The translations under genes were made by a program, and so were the position numbers. The notes under the pieces were generated by a model, which did not search any database, had not been told where the DNA came from, and worked only from the letters and a program-made list of their open reading frames with translations. From contig JBDZUM010000004.1 in assembly GCA_040255215.1 (NCBI GenBank), positions 1 through 64,000 of the forward strand: a stretch of 64,000 nucleotides of DNA, written 5' to 3'. Of this stretch, positions 1 through 7,924 are shown piece by piece (position 1 is the stretch's first letter; every line of letters begins with the position of its first letter). This stretch comes from JAQSWP01 sp040255215. GTDB taxonomy: Bacteria > Pseudomonadota > Alphaproteobacteria > Reyranellales > JAQSWP01.

Positions 1-1
1 C

Positions 2-145
2 GGCGGCAACGGCGTGGGCGGCATGGCTGGTGCGGCCGGCGCGGCTGGCGTCAACGGCGGCGCTGGCGGCGCGGGTGCGGCCGGCGCGGCTGGTGCGGTG
101 GGCACCGCTGCCATGCCGATGGGCTCGGGCAACACCAACCCGTAA
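2..145 (+). CDS. C-terminal end of a Gly/Ala-rich protein (5' truncated by window edge)
   Basis: An open frame enters from the left edge and ends at TAA 143-145. The visible 47 residues are almost entirely Gly and Ala with scattered Asn and Val, ending in a Met/Pro/Ser/Asn tail. The sequence is low complexity, with a repeated block of Gly-Ala-Ala-Gly-Ala type. A strong intrinsic terminator follows 37 bp later, which supports this as a real gene end. The function cannot be told from the tail; low-complexity Gly/Ala tails occur in secreted and surface proteins. It lies outside the integrated element. Confidence 0.6.
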   Translation, partial: GGNGVGGMAGAAGAAGVNGGAGGAGAAGAAGAVGTAAMPMGSGNTNP

Positions 146-181
146 GCGCGGTCGGCAGCCGCACAGTCGGCTAGAAAATCG

Positions 182-216
182 AAACCCCGGCGGGCAACCG
201 CCGGGGTTTTTCTTTC
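182..216 (+). terminator. Rho-independent terminator after the Gly/Ala-rich gene
   Basis: A perfect 12-bp stem (182-193 pairing with 198-209) with a GCAA tetraloop is followed by a T-rich run (TTTTTCTTT including the stem end). It lies 37 bp past the stop at 145 and separates that gene from the tRNA promoter. Confidence 0.9.
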
Positions 217-229
217 GCGCCGGCGCGCC

Positions 230-258
230 TTGTGCGCCACCGCCACCGTCGCTATCAA
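230..258 (+). promoter_or_regulatory. Probable native promoter of the tRNA-Ser gene
   Basis: TTGTGC (230-235) and TATCAA (253-258) are 17 bp apart, and the tRNA 5' end would start 20 bp downstream at 279. This is the expected spacing for a stable-RNA promoter. Because of the insertion, this promoter now reads only into the truncated tRNA half and the left end of the element. Confidence 0.5.
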
Positions 259-278
259 TGCCGCCACCGCGACGATCC

Positions 279-317
279 GGATGGGTGGCCGAGCGGTTTA
301 AGGCACCGGTCTTGAAA
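279..317 (+). repeat. Left attachment site (attL): 5' half of tRNA-Ser
   Basis: These 39 bases are identical to 14912-14950. They run from the first base of the acceptor stem through the anticodon-loop sequence CTTGAAA. Sequence diverges immediately on both sides (C against A before, T against A after). The fragment lacks the variable arm, T arm and 3' acceptor strand, so it cannot form a tRNA. The crossover presumably lies in the anticodon stem-loop. Confidence 0.95.
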
Positions 318-435
318 TTCGTTTGGCTATCTGCCAGCGGTTCCATTGCGCGTCAGAAACATAGTGCTTTCGCGCCCTTTCCCTACCTAACACCACCGCC
401 TAAGCGCCACGGGAACCAGCCCGTTCCGCTGAGTG

Positions 436-456
436 CGGTAGCAATTCCGGTAGCAA
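436..456 (+). repeat. Tandem CGGTAGCAA repeats in the left end (possible integrase arm sites)
   Basis: CGGTAGCAA occurs at 436-444 and 448-456, in the same orientation with a 12-bp period. A matching pair lies near the right end (14840-14859). The 318-550 interval around it has no convincing gene, only this pair and the leader of the first rightward gene. The placement of paired short repeats near both attachment sites fits integrase arm-type sites, but this is inference. Confidence 0.4.
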
Positions 457-550
457 CCGGAGTCCGTCGCCGCGCGGGTAGCGGCATAGCGGCCGTGACG
501 GGTGTTGAAGCACCACGCCACGGCCTAACCCAAGCAAAGGGGATAATCCA

Positions 551-1120
551 ATGGCTAAGGCAGGTACGAAGTCTAAATCAGAACCGATCCAGGCGGTAAC
601 ACCGACGCTGCCCGGCGACGTGTGGGTGCAAAGCGTTGTTAACGCAATCCTGCCGCACGTCTCCAAAGAGGGGGGACACTGGACAACCGACTACGAGGCG
701 GCAGCGAAGGCCATGAGGCCGATTATCGGACCGGTCACTATCGCATCTGCCGTCCGGGCGCATGACATGCTCGTCGCGGCATTCGAGAGGCGCGACGATC
801 CGCATAATGAAGATGCGCGTTATGAGGCTCTTAGCGCCTCATGGGGGATTCTCCGCGAGTTCATTTTCACCGCTCGGGCCATGACTGCGGAGGATGCAAA
901 AGCCCGGTTGATGTTCTTTGCGGAAGATCTGAAGTCTGGCTCGCCTGGCGACAGCGTCATTTACTACGTCATGCTGGCCGCCTCTTACGATGTCGCGTTT
1001 CTGGCCGGCGAGGAAAGGGGCAGGGGTCACCAGAATGAAGCGCCCGCGCACTTTGATATCTGGCAGTACCATGATGCGGGTAACGGCCCGTACTTCGATC
1101 TGATCAAAGATCGGAGATAG
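551..1120 (+). CDS. Element hypothetical protein, 189 aa
   Basis: I do not recognise this family. The protein is soluble and mostly helical in character, with no signal peptide or membrane segment. The start ATG has an AGGGG-type ribosome site about 9 bases upstream. It is the first of two rightward genes just inside the left attachment site, convergent to the leftward late-type gene chain and separated from the next gene by only 2 bases, so the two are probably co-transcribed. This edge position is where phages and satellites often carry accessory (moron) genes. Confidence 0.7.
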   Translation: MAKAGTKSKSEPIQAVTPTLPGDVWVQSVVNAILPHVSKEGGHWTTDYEAAAKAMRPIIGPVTIASAVRAHDMLVAAFERRDDPHNEDARYEALSASWGILREFIFTARAMTAEDAKARLMFFAEDLKSGSPGDSVIYYVMLAASYDVAFLAGEERGRGHQNEAPAHFDIWQYHDAGNGPYFDLIKDRR

Positions 1121-1122
1121 CG

Positions 1123-1491
1123 ATGGGTAAGAACGATCTGCGGTATGAGCCGGTTGCTAGCCAGTCTGTCGAGCCGCTCAGCTTCGCAACAACACCCGAA
1201 CAGGGTTATCCGTTTCATGGCGTTCGCCCTCTGTCGGTGCCGCCCGTGTCCCTGCGGGAGAGAAAGGCGCTGCGATACATCGCGGAGGAAGCCGACGCGA
1301 TACTAGTAGACGATCAAGTTTTCCTGCTTCTGCCAACCACCCCCGATTTGCTCGCCACGTTGGCAGCGTTTGAGGCTGGCGCGGAGGACATGGAGGACGG
1401 AGACGATCCTATCGAGGATGGCGACCCCCGCGAGGATGATGATCCTCTGGAGGATACGGAAGCCGGCTATGGTCTTTGGGGCCATGGCTGA
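1123..1491 (+). CDS. Element hypothetical protein with acidic C-terminal repeats, 122 aa
   Basis: The gene starts 2 bases after the stop of the preceding gene. The N-terminal part (about 1-85) looks globular. Residues about 88-115 are a highly acidic tract in which a short unit close to E-D-G-D-D-P is repeated about four times. No known domain is recognised. Strongly acidic tails can mimic DNA or mediate protein contacts, as in phage anti-host proteins, but nothing here proves that. A symmetrical hairpin follows the stop codon. Confidence 0.65.
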   Translation: MGKNDLRYEPVASQSVEPLSFATTPEQGYPFHGVRPLSVPPVSLRERKALRYIAEEADAILVDDQVFLLLPTTPDLLATLAAFEAGAEDMEDGDDPIEDGDPREDDDPLEDTEAGYGLWGHG

Positions 1492-1500
1492 AACAGAATC

Positions 1501-1526
1501 GGGGCCGGCTAGCCACCGGCCCCTTT
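1501..1526. terminator. Bidirectional terminator between converging genes
   Basis: An 8-bp stem (1501-1508 GGGGCCGG with 1516-1523 CCGGCCCC) and a 7-base loop are followed by TTT on the plus strand. It sits in the 34-bp gap between the two rightward genes and the leftward nuclease gene, touching the latter's stop codon. Confidence 0.65.
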
Positions 1527-2011
1527 CATTTCCGCAATCGCCATTCCCAAGGCTCATTGAACGTGCCGGCCCAAATGCCCAGCCGTCCGTCCTTCGCCTT
1601 CGCCTGAACGGCAGCATAAGCCCCGCCCGAGTAGCGGGGCCAGTCCAAGGCCCAGCCGCTCGCCACCAGCCACGTTGCCACGTCCTGCCCGATCTTGCTG
1701 CATCGCGCGACGATGCGCTTATAGCGGTCTGTATCCGTCTGCCTGCACGTCACAGTCGCGGCCCCGAGCCAATCCGACAACGCCAGCGCCGCAGCCTGTC
1801 CGCAGCGCCAGGGCTTGCCATTACGTTCGCATGTCTGCGCCGACTCCGGAGCGTCTATGCCGTGCAGCCTGATCCGCTTGCCCTGTATTTCGATTGTGTC
1901 GCCGTCGATGACGCTTGCTCTACCGATTATCGGGTCTCCAGACCATGCCTGCGAAGGCCACGATAGCGACAGAAGACACAAGAGCGGAAATGCCACAGAC
2001 AACGCGCGCAT
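1526..2011 (-). CDS. Secreted thermonuclease (SNase)-family protein
   Basis: A 161-residue protein with an N-terminal signal peptide (hydrophobic, about 5-23) and a staphylococcal nuclease-like fold. The motif VIDGDTIE, followed by RLHGIDAPE, matches the Ca-binding and active-site region, and a later DRYKRIVARC segment carries the second active-site Arg region. Family members cleave DNA and RNA. I chose the inner ATG (2011) because GGAG lies 8 bases upstream; an upstream ATG at 2026 is possible. It overlaps the membrane-protein gene by about 90 bases and is the last gene of the leftward chain. Its export suggests degradation of host or external nucleic acid at lysis, or nutrient release; both are inference. 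Confidence 0.8.
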   Translation of the reverse strand: MRALSVAFPLLCLLSLSWPSQAWSGDPIIGRASVIDGDTIEIQGKRIRLHGIDAPESAQTCERNGKPWRCGQAAALALSDWLGAATVTCRQTDTDRYKRIVARCSKIGQDVATWLVASGWALDWPRYSGGAYAAVQAKAKDGRLGIWAGTFNEPWEWRLRK

Positions 2012-2126
2012 TGGCGTGCTCCACATGATCCATTATCAACGACACGTTCAGCAGGAACCAGCCGACCGCCGCTAAGTTAGCGATCACCCTTTGCCAAGCG
2101 CCGGATCGTCTCTCTACGTTACTCAT
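1920..2126 (-). CDS. Small membrane protein, possible holin
   Basis: A 68-residue protein with two hydrophobic segments (about 14-32 and 42-62) joined by a short polar turn. Its start overlaps the previous gene's stop (ATGA). Size, topology and location, downstream of the putative virion protein and next to another membrane protein, resemble phage holins. No lysozyme or endolysin gene is recognisable nearby, so the lysis role is only suggested. Confidence 0.55.
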   Translation of the reverse strand: MSNVERRSGAWQRVIANLAAVGWFLLNVSLIMDHVEHANARVVCGISALVSSVAIVAFAGMVWRPDNR

Positions 2127-2434
2127 GCTTCCGCACCCTTGCGCAATTGTTCGCGGCGTAGGGCGTCGTACTCCTTACGTGACGCCCCATAGTGCTTATT
2201 CTCCGCAGATCGGAACCACAGAAATGGACAAACGAATCCGGCGCAAGCCGTACCCGCAAGGGCAATGCTGTGTTGTTCCAGATCGAGCCCTGAGAGAGCT
2301 GTGAACAAGATAAGCACAACGGCGACAATGGCTGCGCCCGATAATCCGGCCTCTATTGGAGAGTGGCGAGGTCGCGGCGCATAGACATTTGCGCGCCTAT
2401 GCGCTTCCTCCCACAGGTCGCTTTCGGTAGCCAT
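2123..2434 (-). CDS. Membrane protein, 103 aa, unknown
   Basis: The protein has a polar N-terminus (about 1-25), two hydrophobic stretches (about 29-47 and 57-75) and a charged C-terminal tail. The start ATG at 2434 is preceded by a strong purine-rich ribosome site (GGGAGGGG); longer versions of the frame have no such site. It sits between the 747-residue protein gene (22 bp) and the holin-like gene (4-bp overlap). It is probably part of a lysis or virion-exit cassette, though no family is recognised. Confidence 0.6.
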   Translation of the reverse strand: MATESDLWEEAHRRANVYAPRPRHSPIEAGLSGAAIVAVVLILFTALSGLDLEQHSIALAGTACAGFVCPFLWFRSAENKHYGASRKEYDALRREQLRKGAEA

Positions 2435-2456
2435 CGCCCCTCCCGATATGCTGTCT

Positions 2457-4700
2457 CTATGGTGCCGGCTCATCCTGTGGTTGTATAGGGTCAGTAACTT
2501 CGATCCGCAGGGGCGGGGCATCCGCCCCCGGATAGGCAACGCCCATCTCCCGCATGATAGATGGAATACCACGCCCCGGCTGATTCTTCAGGCGGGTCGC
2601 CTCCCGCAGCCTTGCCGCTTCCTCGGTCGTGTCCTGAATGACCTCGGTTGCCCGCTTCTGCACGTCGGGACGGAACCGCTGCGGCGTGCCATCCCGCAGG
2701 ACCGGGACGATGCGGCCGGCATCGTCAATCCGCATCAGGGCATAGGACGGACGCCCGGTAGCGGCCTCGCGCGCCGTCTTGCCGTCCGAGATAACCCGGA
2801 CGCGGCCGATATTTTCGTCAAGCACTCGCTCGGCTGCCCGTTCCTTCGCCCTGGCGACTTCCTCGGGCGTCGCCTCCCGCAGCGTGTCGGCATTGGGAAT
2901 GTATTTCCACGGGGCCGGCTTGGTATCGCCAGCGAGGCGGGGATTGGTCGCGTCGGCGGCCTTCTGCGCCTCGGGTCCGAACAGTTCCCGCAGATCGGCG
3001 TTCAATTGCTCGCGGATATAGTCGGTGCCGCCAATGTCGTAATAGGCTTCCGGCGCATACCGCATCAGCCGCTTGTCGCCGTTGATCCGCGACGGCGACC
3101 ATACCCGCTTGAAGTCGGCAATAGCCGCCGTGGTCGCCGCCTCGCTGTCGCCGGTCAGCCCGTAGTGGAACCGAAAACCGCGCTCGAAGTCTGCGGCGGC
3201 TTCGTCCGGCATCTCGGGCGTGATCGTGAACGTGCCGGTAAACTCCGACATCAGCCGCTTGCGGGCAGCCTCGACCACCTTCTGCTTGTCGGCGGCCAAA
3301 GCCTTCTGCCGCGTGTTTCGCACTTCCTCGGGAACGTCCATAGCCTTGCGGGCGAAGGCAACCGCCGTCCCGGGATCGGCCCCGCCCTTGATCTGCGACT
3401 GCACCAGCGCCGCCATTGCGATCTCATCCTGCCCGAAGTCGTTAAGCAGTTGCGGGTTGCGCTCCTGGAACCGCCCGAACAGATCGGATGCGCGGATGAT
3501 CTGGTCATCGCTGCCGCTTCGCAGCGCCGTCCGCATACCGGCCTGCACGGACTCGGGGATCATTCCCACGCGGGCAGAATAATCGACCGTGGCCGCTGCC
3601 GCCGCGTCGGGATCGTTGAAAGCCGGCGCAGACGCCATTTCGACATAGTAGGAATCGACGGCCGCGCGATGATCCTTGTTCTGGTAGTCCAACACGGGGG
3701 CGCCGCTCGATAGCGCAGCGCCAACAAGCGCCCGCGCCTCGTTCGCCTTGCCCTGTTTCTCGTTCGCCGATTCCTGCACGGCGCGGATGCGCTTCCATTC
3801 CTCGGGCTTCAGGATGCCCTTGCCGCCACCCCACAGGGCGTCAATTTCCTCGATGCTGGAACCGCCGTTGCGCGCCCGCACTTCCAGTTCGGTAGCGAAC
3901 ACCACGCGATCACGCTCGACAACCGCAGCCTCGGCAGCCTTTGCCGCCCTGGCCTCGGCTTCCCTGCGGCGGGCTTCCGCCTCCCTGATACGCTGCTCTC
4001 TCTCCGCCTCGTTGATCAGGGCGTTTTTCTGCGACGGGTCAAGCACGGCGTCATACTCGCCCGCCTGCAACGCCTTCAAGGCGGATACCGGGTTGCGGTC
4101 GATTATCGCCGTCACGCGGGCAGCCCCGGCAGCGGATCGCATGTCGGCAATCCACTTCGCCTTGTATTGGGCCGGCACCGGCGCGGCGTTTATCGTCCCG
4201 GTCAGTTCCTCGATTGCCGACTGCATCAGGTCGGGATTGGAGCGAACCGCGTTGATCTGCTTGTTGATGGCTTCCTGCACGTCGCTGCCGATCTTGCGGG
4301 CGCGCGTGTTGGCTTCCAGCCCCATCGCATCGGACGCCAGCGCCGTCTTGAAGTTGGTGGCCCGCTCGCGGAGATAGGCTTGCGCGTCGGGAGAGAATCG
4401 CCGCAGCCGCTTTTCAACGTCGCGGTCAAACTCGCGTTGCAGATTGTCCGCAAAGCCGGGTTTGCCCGCGTCGGGACTGTTCTGCAATTCGACGGCCTTC
4501 TGCGTCCAGTCGAGTTTGATCTGCGCCAGCTCGTTGCCGGCCTCGGCAGCCTCGCGGGTCCGCTGCGCCTTGATAATGGTATCGCCGACCCCGGCAAGGC
4601 CGGACGCGGTCTCGGAGAAAGCGTTGCCGCCAGTGCGGGCCAATACCGGCTGCCCCGGCTGCGGTTTTGCGGTCGATACGTAGAAGGGAAGTTTACCCAT
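2457..4700 (-). CDS. Large putative virion or DNA-ejection protein, 747 aa
   Basis: A long, Ala/Glu/Arg-rich, mainly helical protein without signal peptide or membrane span. A coiled-coil-like stretch of charged repeats lies at about 230-270. The N-terminal 200 residues are also strongly helical. Its composition, size and position 17 bp after the large terminase gene resemble internal or ejected virion proteins of podoviruses. No lysozyme or protease motif is seen, so the assignment rests on character and context. In a normal phage a portal gene would be expected directly after the large terminase, so its presence here is informative. A ribosome site AAAGGA precedes the start. Confidence 0.5.
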   Translation of the reverse strand: MGKLPFYVSTAKPQPGQPVLARTGGNAFSETASGLAGVGDTIIKAQRTREAAEAGNELAQIKLDWTQKAVELQNSPDAGKPGFADNLQREFDRDVEKRLRRFSPDAQAYLRERATNFKTALASDAMGLEANTRARKIGSDVQEAINKQINAVRSNPDLMQSAIEELTGTINAAPVPAQYKAKWIADMRSAAGAARVTAIIDRNPVSALKALQAGEYDAVLDPSQKNALINEAEREQRIREAEARRREAEARAAKAAEAAVVERDRVVFATELEVRARNGGSSIEEIDALWGGGKGILKPEEWKRIRAVQESANEKQGKANEARALVGAALSSGAPVLDYQNKDHRAAVDSYYVEMASAPAFNDPDAAAAATVDYSARVGMIPESVQAGMRTALRSGSDDQIIRASDLFGRFQERNPQLLNDFGQDEIAMAALVQSQIKGGADPGTAVAFARKAMDVPEEVRNTRQKALAADKQKVVEAARKRLMSEFTGTFTITPEMPDEAAADFERGFRFHYGLTGDSEAATTAAIADFKRVWSPSRINGDKRLMRYAPEAYYDIGGTDYIREQLNADLRELFGPEAQKAADATNPRLAGDTKPAPWKYIPNADTLREATPEEVARAKERAAERVLDENIGRVRVISDGKTAREAATGRPSYALMRIDDAGRIVPVLRDGTPQRFRPDVQKRATEVIQDTTEEAARLREATRLKNQPGRGIPSIMREMGVAYPGADAPPLRIEVTDPIQPQDEPAP

Positions 4701-4717
4701 GTCTCAATGTCCTTTCG

Positions 4718-6145
4718 TTACCATTCGCCGAAATATTCGTCACAGATGCCGCGCTGGGTCTGAATGACGTAGGGACCGCGACGGCGATTGCGGCATTGCT
4801 CCCAGGTCCGCGCCTCGCGCAGCATCATCAGCCCGTATCGCGTCGCCGATAGAAGATCGTCCCGCAACTTGACGATGCGGCCGTCTTTGCGATGGTAGAG
4901 GCGGAACTCCTCGAACCATTCGCCAAGATGGCTGAACACCTTTAGCCGGCCGGTTCGCATCCGGTTGAGCATGTCCATAACGCCGGCCTCGACGCCGTTG
5001 CTGCCGTCAACGAACGTCGCGCGTTCTTCCAGCATCCGCAGTCCTTCGCTGCGGTAGATCGACGCCAGCGCAACGCCGCTGCCCTTGTCGTGCTGCAAGC
5101 CGTCATGCGGCCATGCCACCGGGATATTCTCGCCGCGCGCCTTGATCGCAGACGCATGGATGGCCGGAATTTCCTCTTTCGCGCGATAGCAGTCCGTCAC
5201 ATAGACGCAATCCGCGTCACGGTCCCATGCCAGCCATACCGCTGCGGTCGGATGGTCCCACCCGAAGTCCATGCCGACGATGCAGGCGAAGTAATCGGGG
5301 ATCTGAAACGGCTCGCAGATAATGGCGCTTTCGGCCACCGGGAAGATGCGCCCGCTGCCAAGCATGGGGACGCCCTTTGTCCTGGCCTCGCGCTCATGCT
5401 CGGGATAGCCGGCAATGATCTTCGCCCGTTCCTCGGCTGAAATGTGTTCGGCTTCCTCCAGCGACATCATCGTCAGGGAACGGTCGGGATGCGGCTCGCC
5501 GTGGAACCGCATTTGCACGTCGCTGATTCCCTTCAGCGGCGTTGCTGTCAGATAGACCATGCCCTTTGTCGCCGTGATGCGGGCCAGCCCTTCCGAGTAA
5601 ATGTCTAGCGGCGGTTCCTCATCGAACCAGACAAGGTGCAGCGTATCGGCCTGCCAGTTTTCGCGGCCCTGTTCGTAGGATTTGAAGCCCAGGTACGATA
5701 TGCCGCCGCTGGCATGTTTGACCGTGACGTTATCCAGAAGATCGGGAACGCCCCGCGATGCCGACGTGGCGATGATCGCGTCTTTCGGGATCGTGCCAGT
5801 GCCGTACTGCCCCTTCAGCCCCATCAACAGGCGTTGAACGCCATCGCGGGTCAGTGCGCCAGTCTCGGCACCGGCCCATGCCCGAACAGGGAGATTGAAT
5901 CTCCGACCGTCCCACCAGTCGGGATAACGCCCGGTAAGGTGCATCGCCGTTTCATAGGACGCGCACCACGTCTTGCCGGTCTGATTGCCTGCCGACAGAT
6001 CGCGCTCGCGGTGCGTCTTGCCGGCATCGTGAAATGCCTTCTGCTTGGGATAGGGCGCGTAGAACGCCAGCCGGTTGTGCCGAGCGGCATCAACCGCACG
6101 GCGGGCGCGGGTCAGCTTGTCCGCAAGGGCTGCGCGATCGCTCAT
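4718..6145 (-). CDS. terL: Terminase large subunit (packaging ATPase and nuclease)
   Basis: This 475-residue protein has the two-domain layout of large terminases. The ATPase part has a Walker A-like motif GNQTGKT at 53-59 and an acidic Walker B region LVWFDEEPP near 171-179. The RNase H-like nuclease part starts at about 288, with DFGWDHPT at 293-300 supplying an expected metal-binding Asp. Length is normal and both catalytic motifs are intact. It translocates DNA into a procapsid through a portal. Its start overlaps the preceding coiled-coil gene by 4 bases. It is separated from the small subunit gene by about 4 kb, which is unusual. Confidence 0.92.
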   Translation of the reverse strand: MSDRAALADKLTRARRAVDAARHNRLAFYAPYPKQKAFHDAGKTHRERDLSAGNQTGKTWCASYETAMHLTGRYPDWWDGRRFNLPVRAWAGAETGALTRDGVQRLLMGLKGQYGTGTIPKDAIIATSASRGVPDLLDNVTVKHASGGISYLGFKSYEQGRENWQADTLHLVWFDEEPPLDIYSEGLARITATKGMVYLTATPLKGISDVQMRFHGEPHPDRSLTMMSLEEAEHISAEERAKIIAGYPEHEREARTKGVPMLGSGRIFPVAESAIICEPFQIPDYFACIVGMDFGWDHPTAAVWLAWDRDADCVYVTDCYRAKEEIPAIHASAIKARGENIPVAWPHDGLQHDKGSGVALASIYRSEGLRMLEERATFVDGSNGVEAGVMDMLNRMRTGRLKVFSHLGEWFEEFRLYHRKDGRIVKLRDDLLSATRYGLMMLREARTWEQCRNRRRGPYVIQTQRGICDEYFGEW

Positions 6146-6801
6146 TCCAGCCCCAGCGTTTTCAGGTAGCGCAGTTTCAGGATGGCCTCGCGTTCCGCCA
6201 TCGTCCGATTGGCGAACTTGGGGTCAAGGTCGGAAGCGTAGAAGTCCAGCACGCGGCCAAGCCCGGCCATCGTGGCTACCTGCATCATGCGGCCGTGGAT
6301 GCTTACCGGACTGCCGAGCGGCCCCATCAGACCGGCCTCGAACTTGCGGCCGGTCAGGCGGGACATGAGCCGTTCGATCTGGTCGCCTGCGGTTTCCATC
6401 TTGTTCACGATCCGCATGGCCTCCTGGCACCACATGTCCCATTCGTGCCCAAGGTCAACACGGCGCGTCAGAAGGGTCTTAAGCTCTTTCAGGTCGCGCG
6501 CCCGCTCGGCATCGGCCTCGCTGCCGGCCGCTTCCTGCACTCGCTGGCGCAGTCCTTCCAGACTGGCGGCGATGTTGTCGCGCGTGATTCGTTCCTGCGC
6601 CATTTCGGCGTTGACGCGATCAAGGGCGGCCCCGGCATCGTTGCTGCCAAGCGCCTGATCCGTCGCATACCGCTTCCGGGCTTCCTCGTACTGCGCCAGC
6701 TTGTCCTTGCTGCGGGCAAGATCGGCCTCGGCATCCGCAAGCGCCTGGCGCGCGGTTTCAAGGTCGCTCGGCTTTCGCATCATCTTAGCGAGTGCGTTCA
6801 T
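6142..6801 (-). CDS. Coiled-coil hypothetical protein, 219 aa
   Basis: Residues about 15-110 are rich in Ala, Glu, Arg and Lys with heptad-like spacing, predicting a long coiled coil. The C-terminal half is more globular. I chose the ATG at 6801, preceded by GGAGGG. It overlaps the upstream 98-residue gene by 17 bases and the large terminase by 4. There is no recognised family. Its position just before terL suggests a packaging or morphogenesis accessory such as a scaffold-type protein, as inference only. Confidence 0.6.
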   Translation of the reverse strand: MNALAKMMRKPSDLETARQALADAEADLARSKDKLAQYEEARKRYATDQALGSNDAGAALDRVNAEMAQERITRDNIAASLEGLRQRVQEAAGSEADAERARDLKELKTLLTRRVDLGHEWDMWCQEAMRIVNKMETAGDQIERLMSRLTGRKFEAGLMGPLGSPVSIHGRMMQVATMAGLGRVLDFYASDLDPKFANRTMAEREAILKLRYLKTLGLE

Positions 6802-7081
6802 TGGTCGTGCCCTCCGTAATCTCGGCTTGCTGCCAGTCGGCAAACCATTTGAAATTCTCGACGGTCAATTGCGCTGTCGGCAGATTGGCCAGCGCGTCGC
6901 CCGTGGCCATGCCGACGATGCGCGCGACGGTCACGGGTAGGGCGAACTTGCCAGCATGGTCACCCGCCAGCCGCATCGGCCTGATTGCCTTGCCGCGCTT
7001 TACCGTGGCCGCTTCCAGCCGGTCGGGATCGAAGCCGATAGCACGCACGTCATCGGCGGTCAGGATGAAATGGTCTGCCAT
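6785..7081 (-). CDS. Hypothetical protein, 98 aa
   Basis: A small soluble protein with no recognised domain. The ATG at 7081 overlaps the upstream LamG-like gene's stop as ATGA, so I prefer it to the alternative 9 bases upstream. It lies in the middle of the late-type gene chain. Confidence 0.6.
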   Translation of the reverse strand: MADHFILTADDVRAIGFDPDRLEAATVKRGKAIRPMRLAGDHAGKFALPVTVARIVGMATGDALANLPTAQLTVENFKWFADWQQAEITEGTTNERTR

Positions 7082-7920
7082 CACAGCCACCCTATGGTTT
7101 CGCCAAGCGTCTGCCGGATCGACGCCAGCGCAGCCGCTTCTGTGTCATCAAGGCCCGCGCCGACGAAAGCAAAGCGCGCATCGCAAGCGGTAAAAAGGGC
7201 GGGGGTGCCGCCATTGTTCTGCGCGCCGACAAACCAATTGCTAGAGCCAACGGCGACCGAGCCGTCACCATCGGTCGCCAGCGATACGCCATCCTTGTAA
7301 AGCGCGGTTGCGCCCGATGACGTTCTAGACGCCATCCAAAGGGCTGTGCGCCCGCCGTGTGCGGTAACAATCTGGGAACTGTTTGCCTGTACGCGAGCGT
7401 TCATGTTCAACGACAGGAACGTCAGCGTCGTTATGGGCGGGTCTTGCGATTCGCCGGCATTGCCCATGATGCAGTTATTCCCGGTCGTGCTGGTTGCCGC
7501 ATCAACCGCGAAGCTGCCGGAATTCTGGACATACTGTGCGCCCCCGGACGGCGCGAAACCCGTGTCGATATACTGCGACGTGCCGTTAAGCGTGAAACCT
7601 ACGCCAGCACCCCAATCGGGATCGTTGACGGTTTCTGCGTCGGTATTGAGCGCCTTCCAGTCGATCAACGAACCCGCCTCGTTCTGACCGGCAAACATCC
7701 AGATGCGGTCAGCCTTATCCCAAAGGCCAGCCGTTTTCATTGCGACGATGGCTGCGTTAATGCCCGTGGTATAGGGCGCGGCGCTCGTTCCGCTAGCCGC
7801 GAAGTACGCCGCTGCGTCCGCGTCCCAATCGCCATCATCGCCGCCCCGATGAGCGGGGCGGGTTGTGGCATCCCAGGCCGCAGGCCCGGCGCACGGGTAG
7901 GCGGAAAAATAATCTCCCAT
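7081..7920 (-). CDS. LamG/concanavalin-like phage protein (tail or decoration candidate), 279 aa
   Basis: The N-terminal 85 residues are variable with many small residues. From about 100 to the end the sequence has the beta-rich signature of LamG-like jelly rolls, including segments like FTLNGTSQYIDTG and LYKDGVSLATDGDG and a C-terminal stretch of the kind seen in many phage structural proteins. Such domains bind carbohydrate and occur in tail-fibre, tail-spike or head-decoration proteins. There is no signal peptide. It follows a small beta-rich protein by only 4 bp. It is one of the few gene products here that look virion-associated. Confidence 0.6.
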   Translation of the reverse strand: MGDYFSAYPCAGPAAWDATTRPAHRGGDDGDWDADAAAYFAASGTSAAPYTTGINAAIVAMKTAGLWDKADRIWMFAGQNEAGSLIDWKALNTDAETVNDPDWGAGVGFTLNGTSQYIDTGFAPSGGAQYVQNSGSFAVDAATSTTGNNCIMGNAGESQDPPITTLTFLSLNMNARVQANSSQIVTAHGGRTALWMASRTSSGATALYKDGVSLATDGDGSVAVGSSNWFVGAQNNGGTPALFTACDARFAFVGAGLDDTEAAALASIRQTLGETIGWL

Positions 7921-7924
7921 CGGC

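Noticed and set aside
279..317. A second tRNA-Ser gene
   Set aside because: Only the 5' half is present; it is the attachment site, not a tRNA.
30..599. Open frame spanning the terminator, tRNA half and element start
   Set aside because: It crosses a strong terminator and an RNA gene fragment and has low-complexity translation.
2448..3713. A 421-codon plus-strand frame opposite the 747-aa element gene
   Set aside because: No ribosome site or domain; the minus-strand gene fits the operon chain.
6034..6819. Plus-strand frame opposite the coiled-coil gene and terL start
   Set aside because: No start signal; the minus-strand chain with overlaps is consistent.
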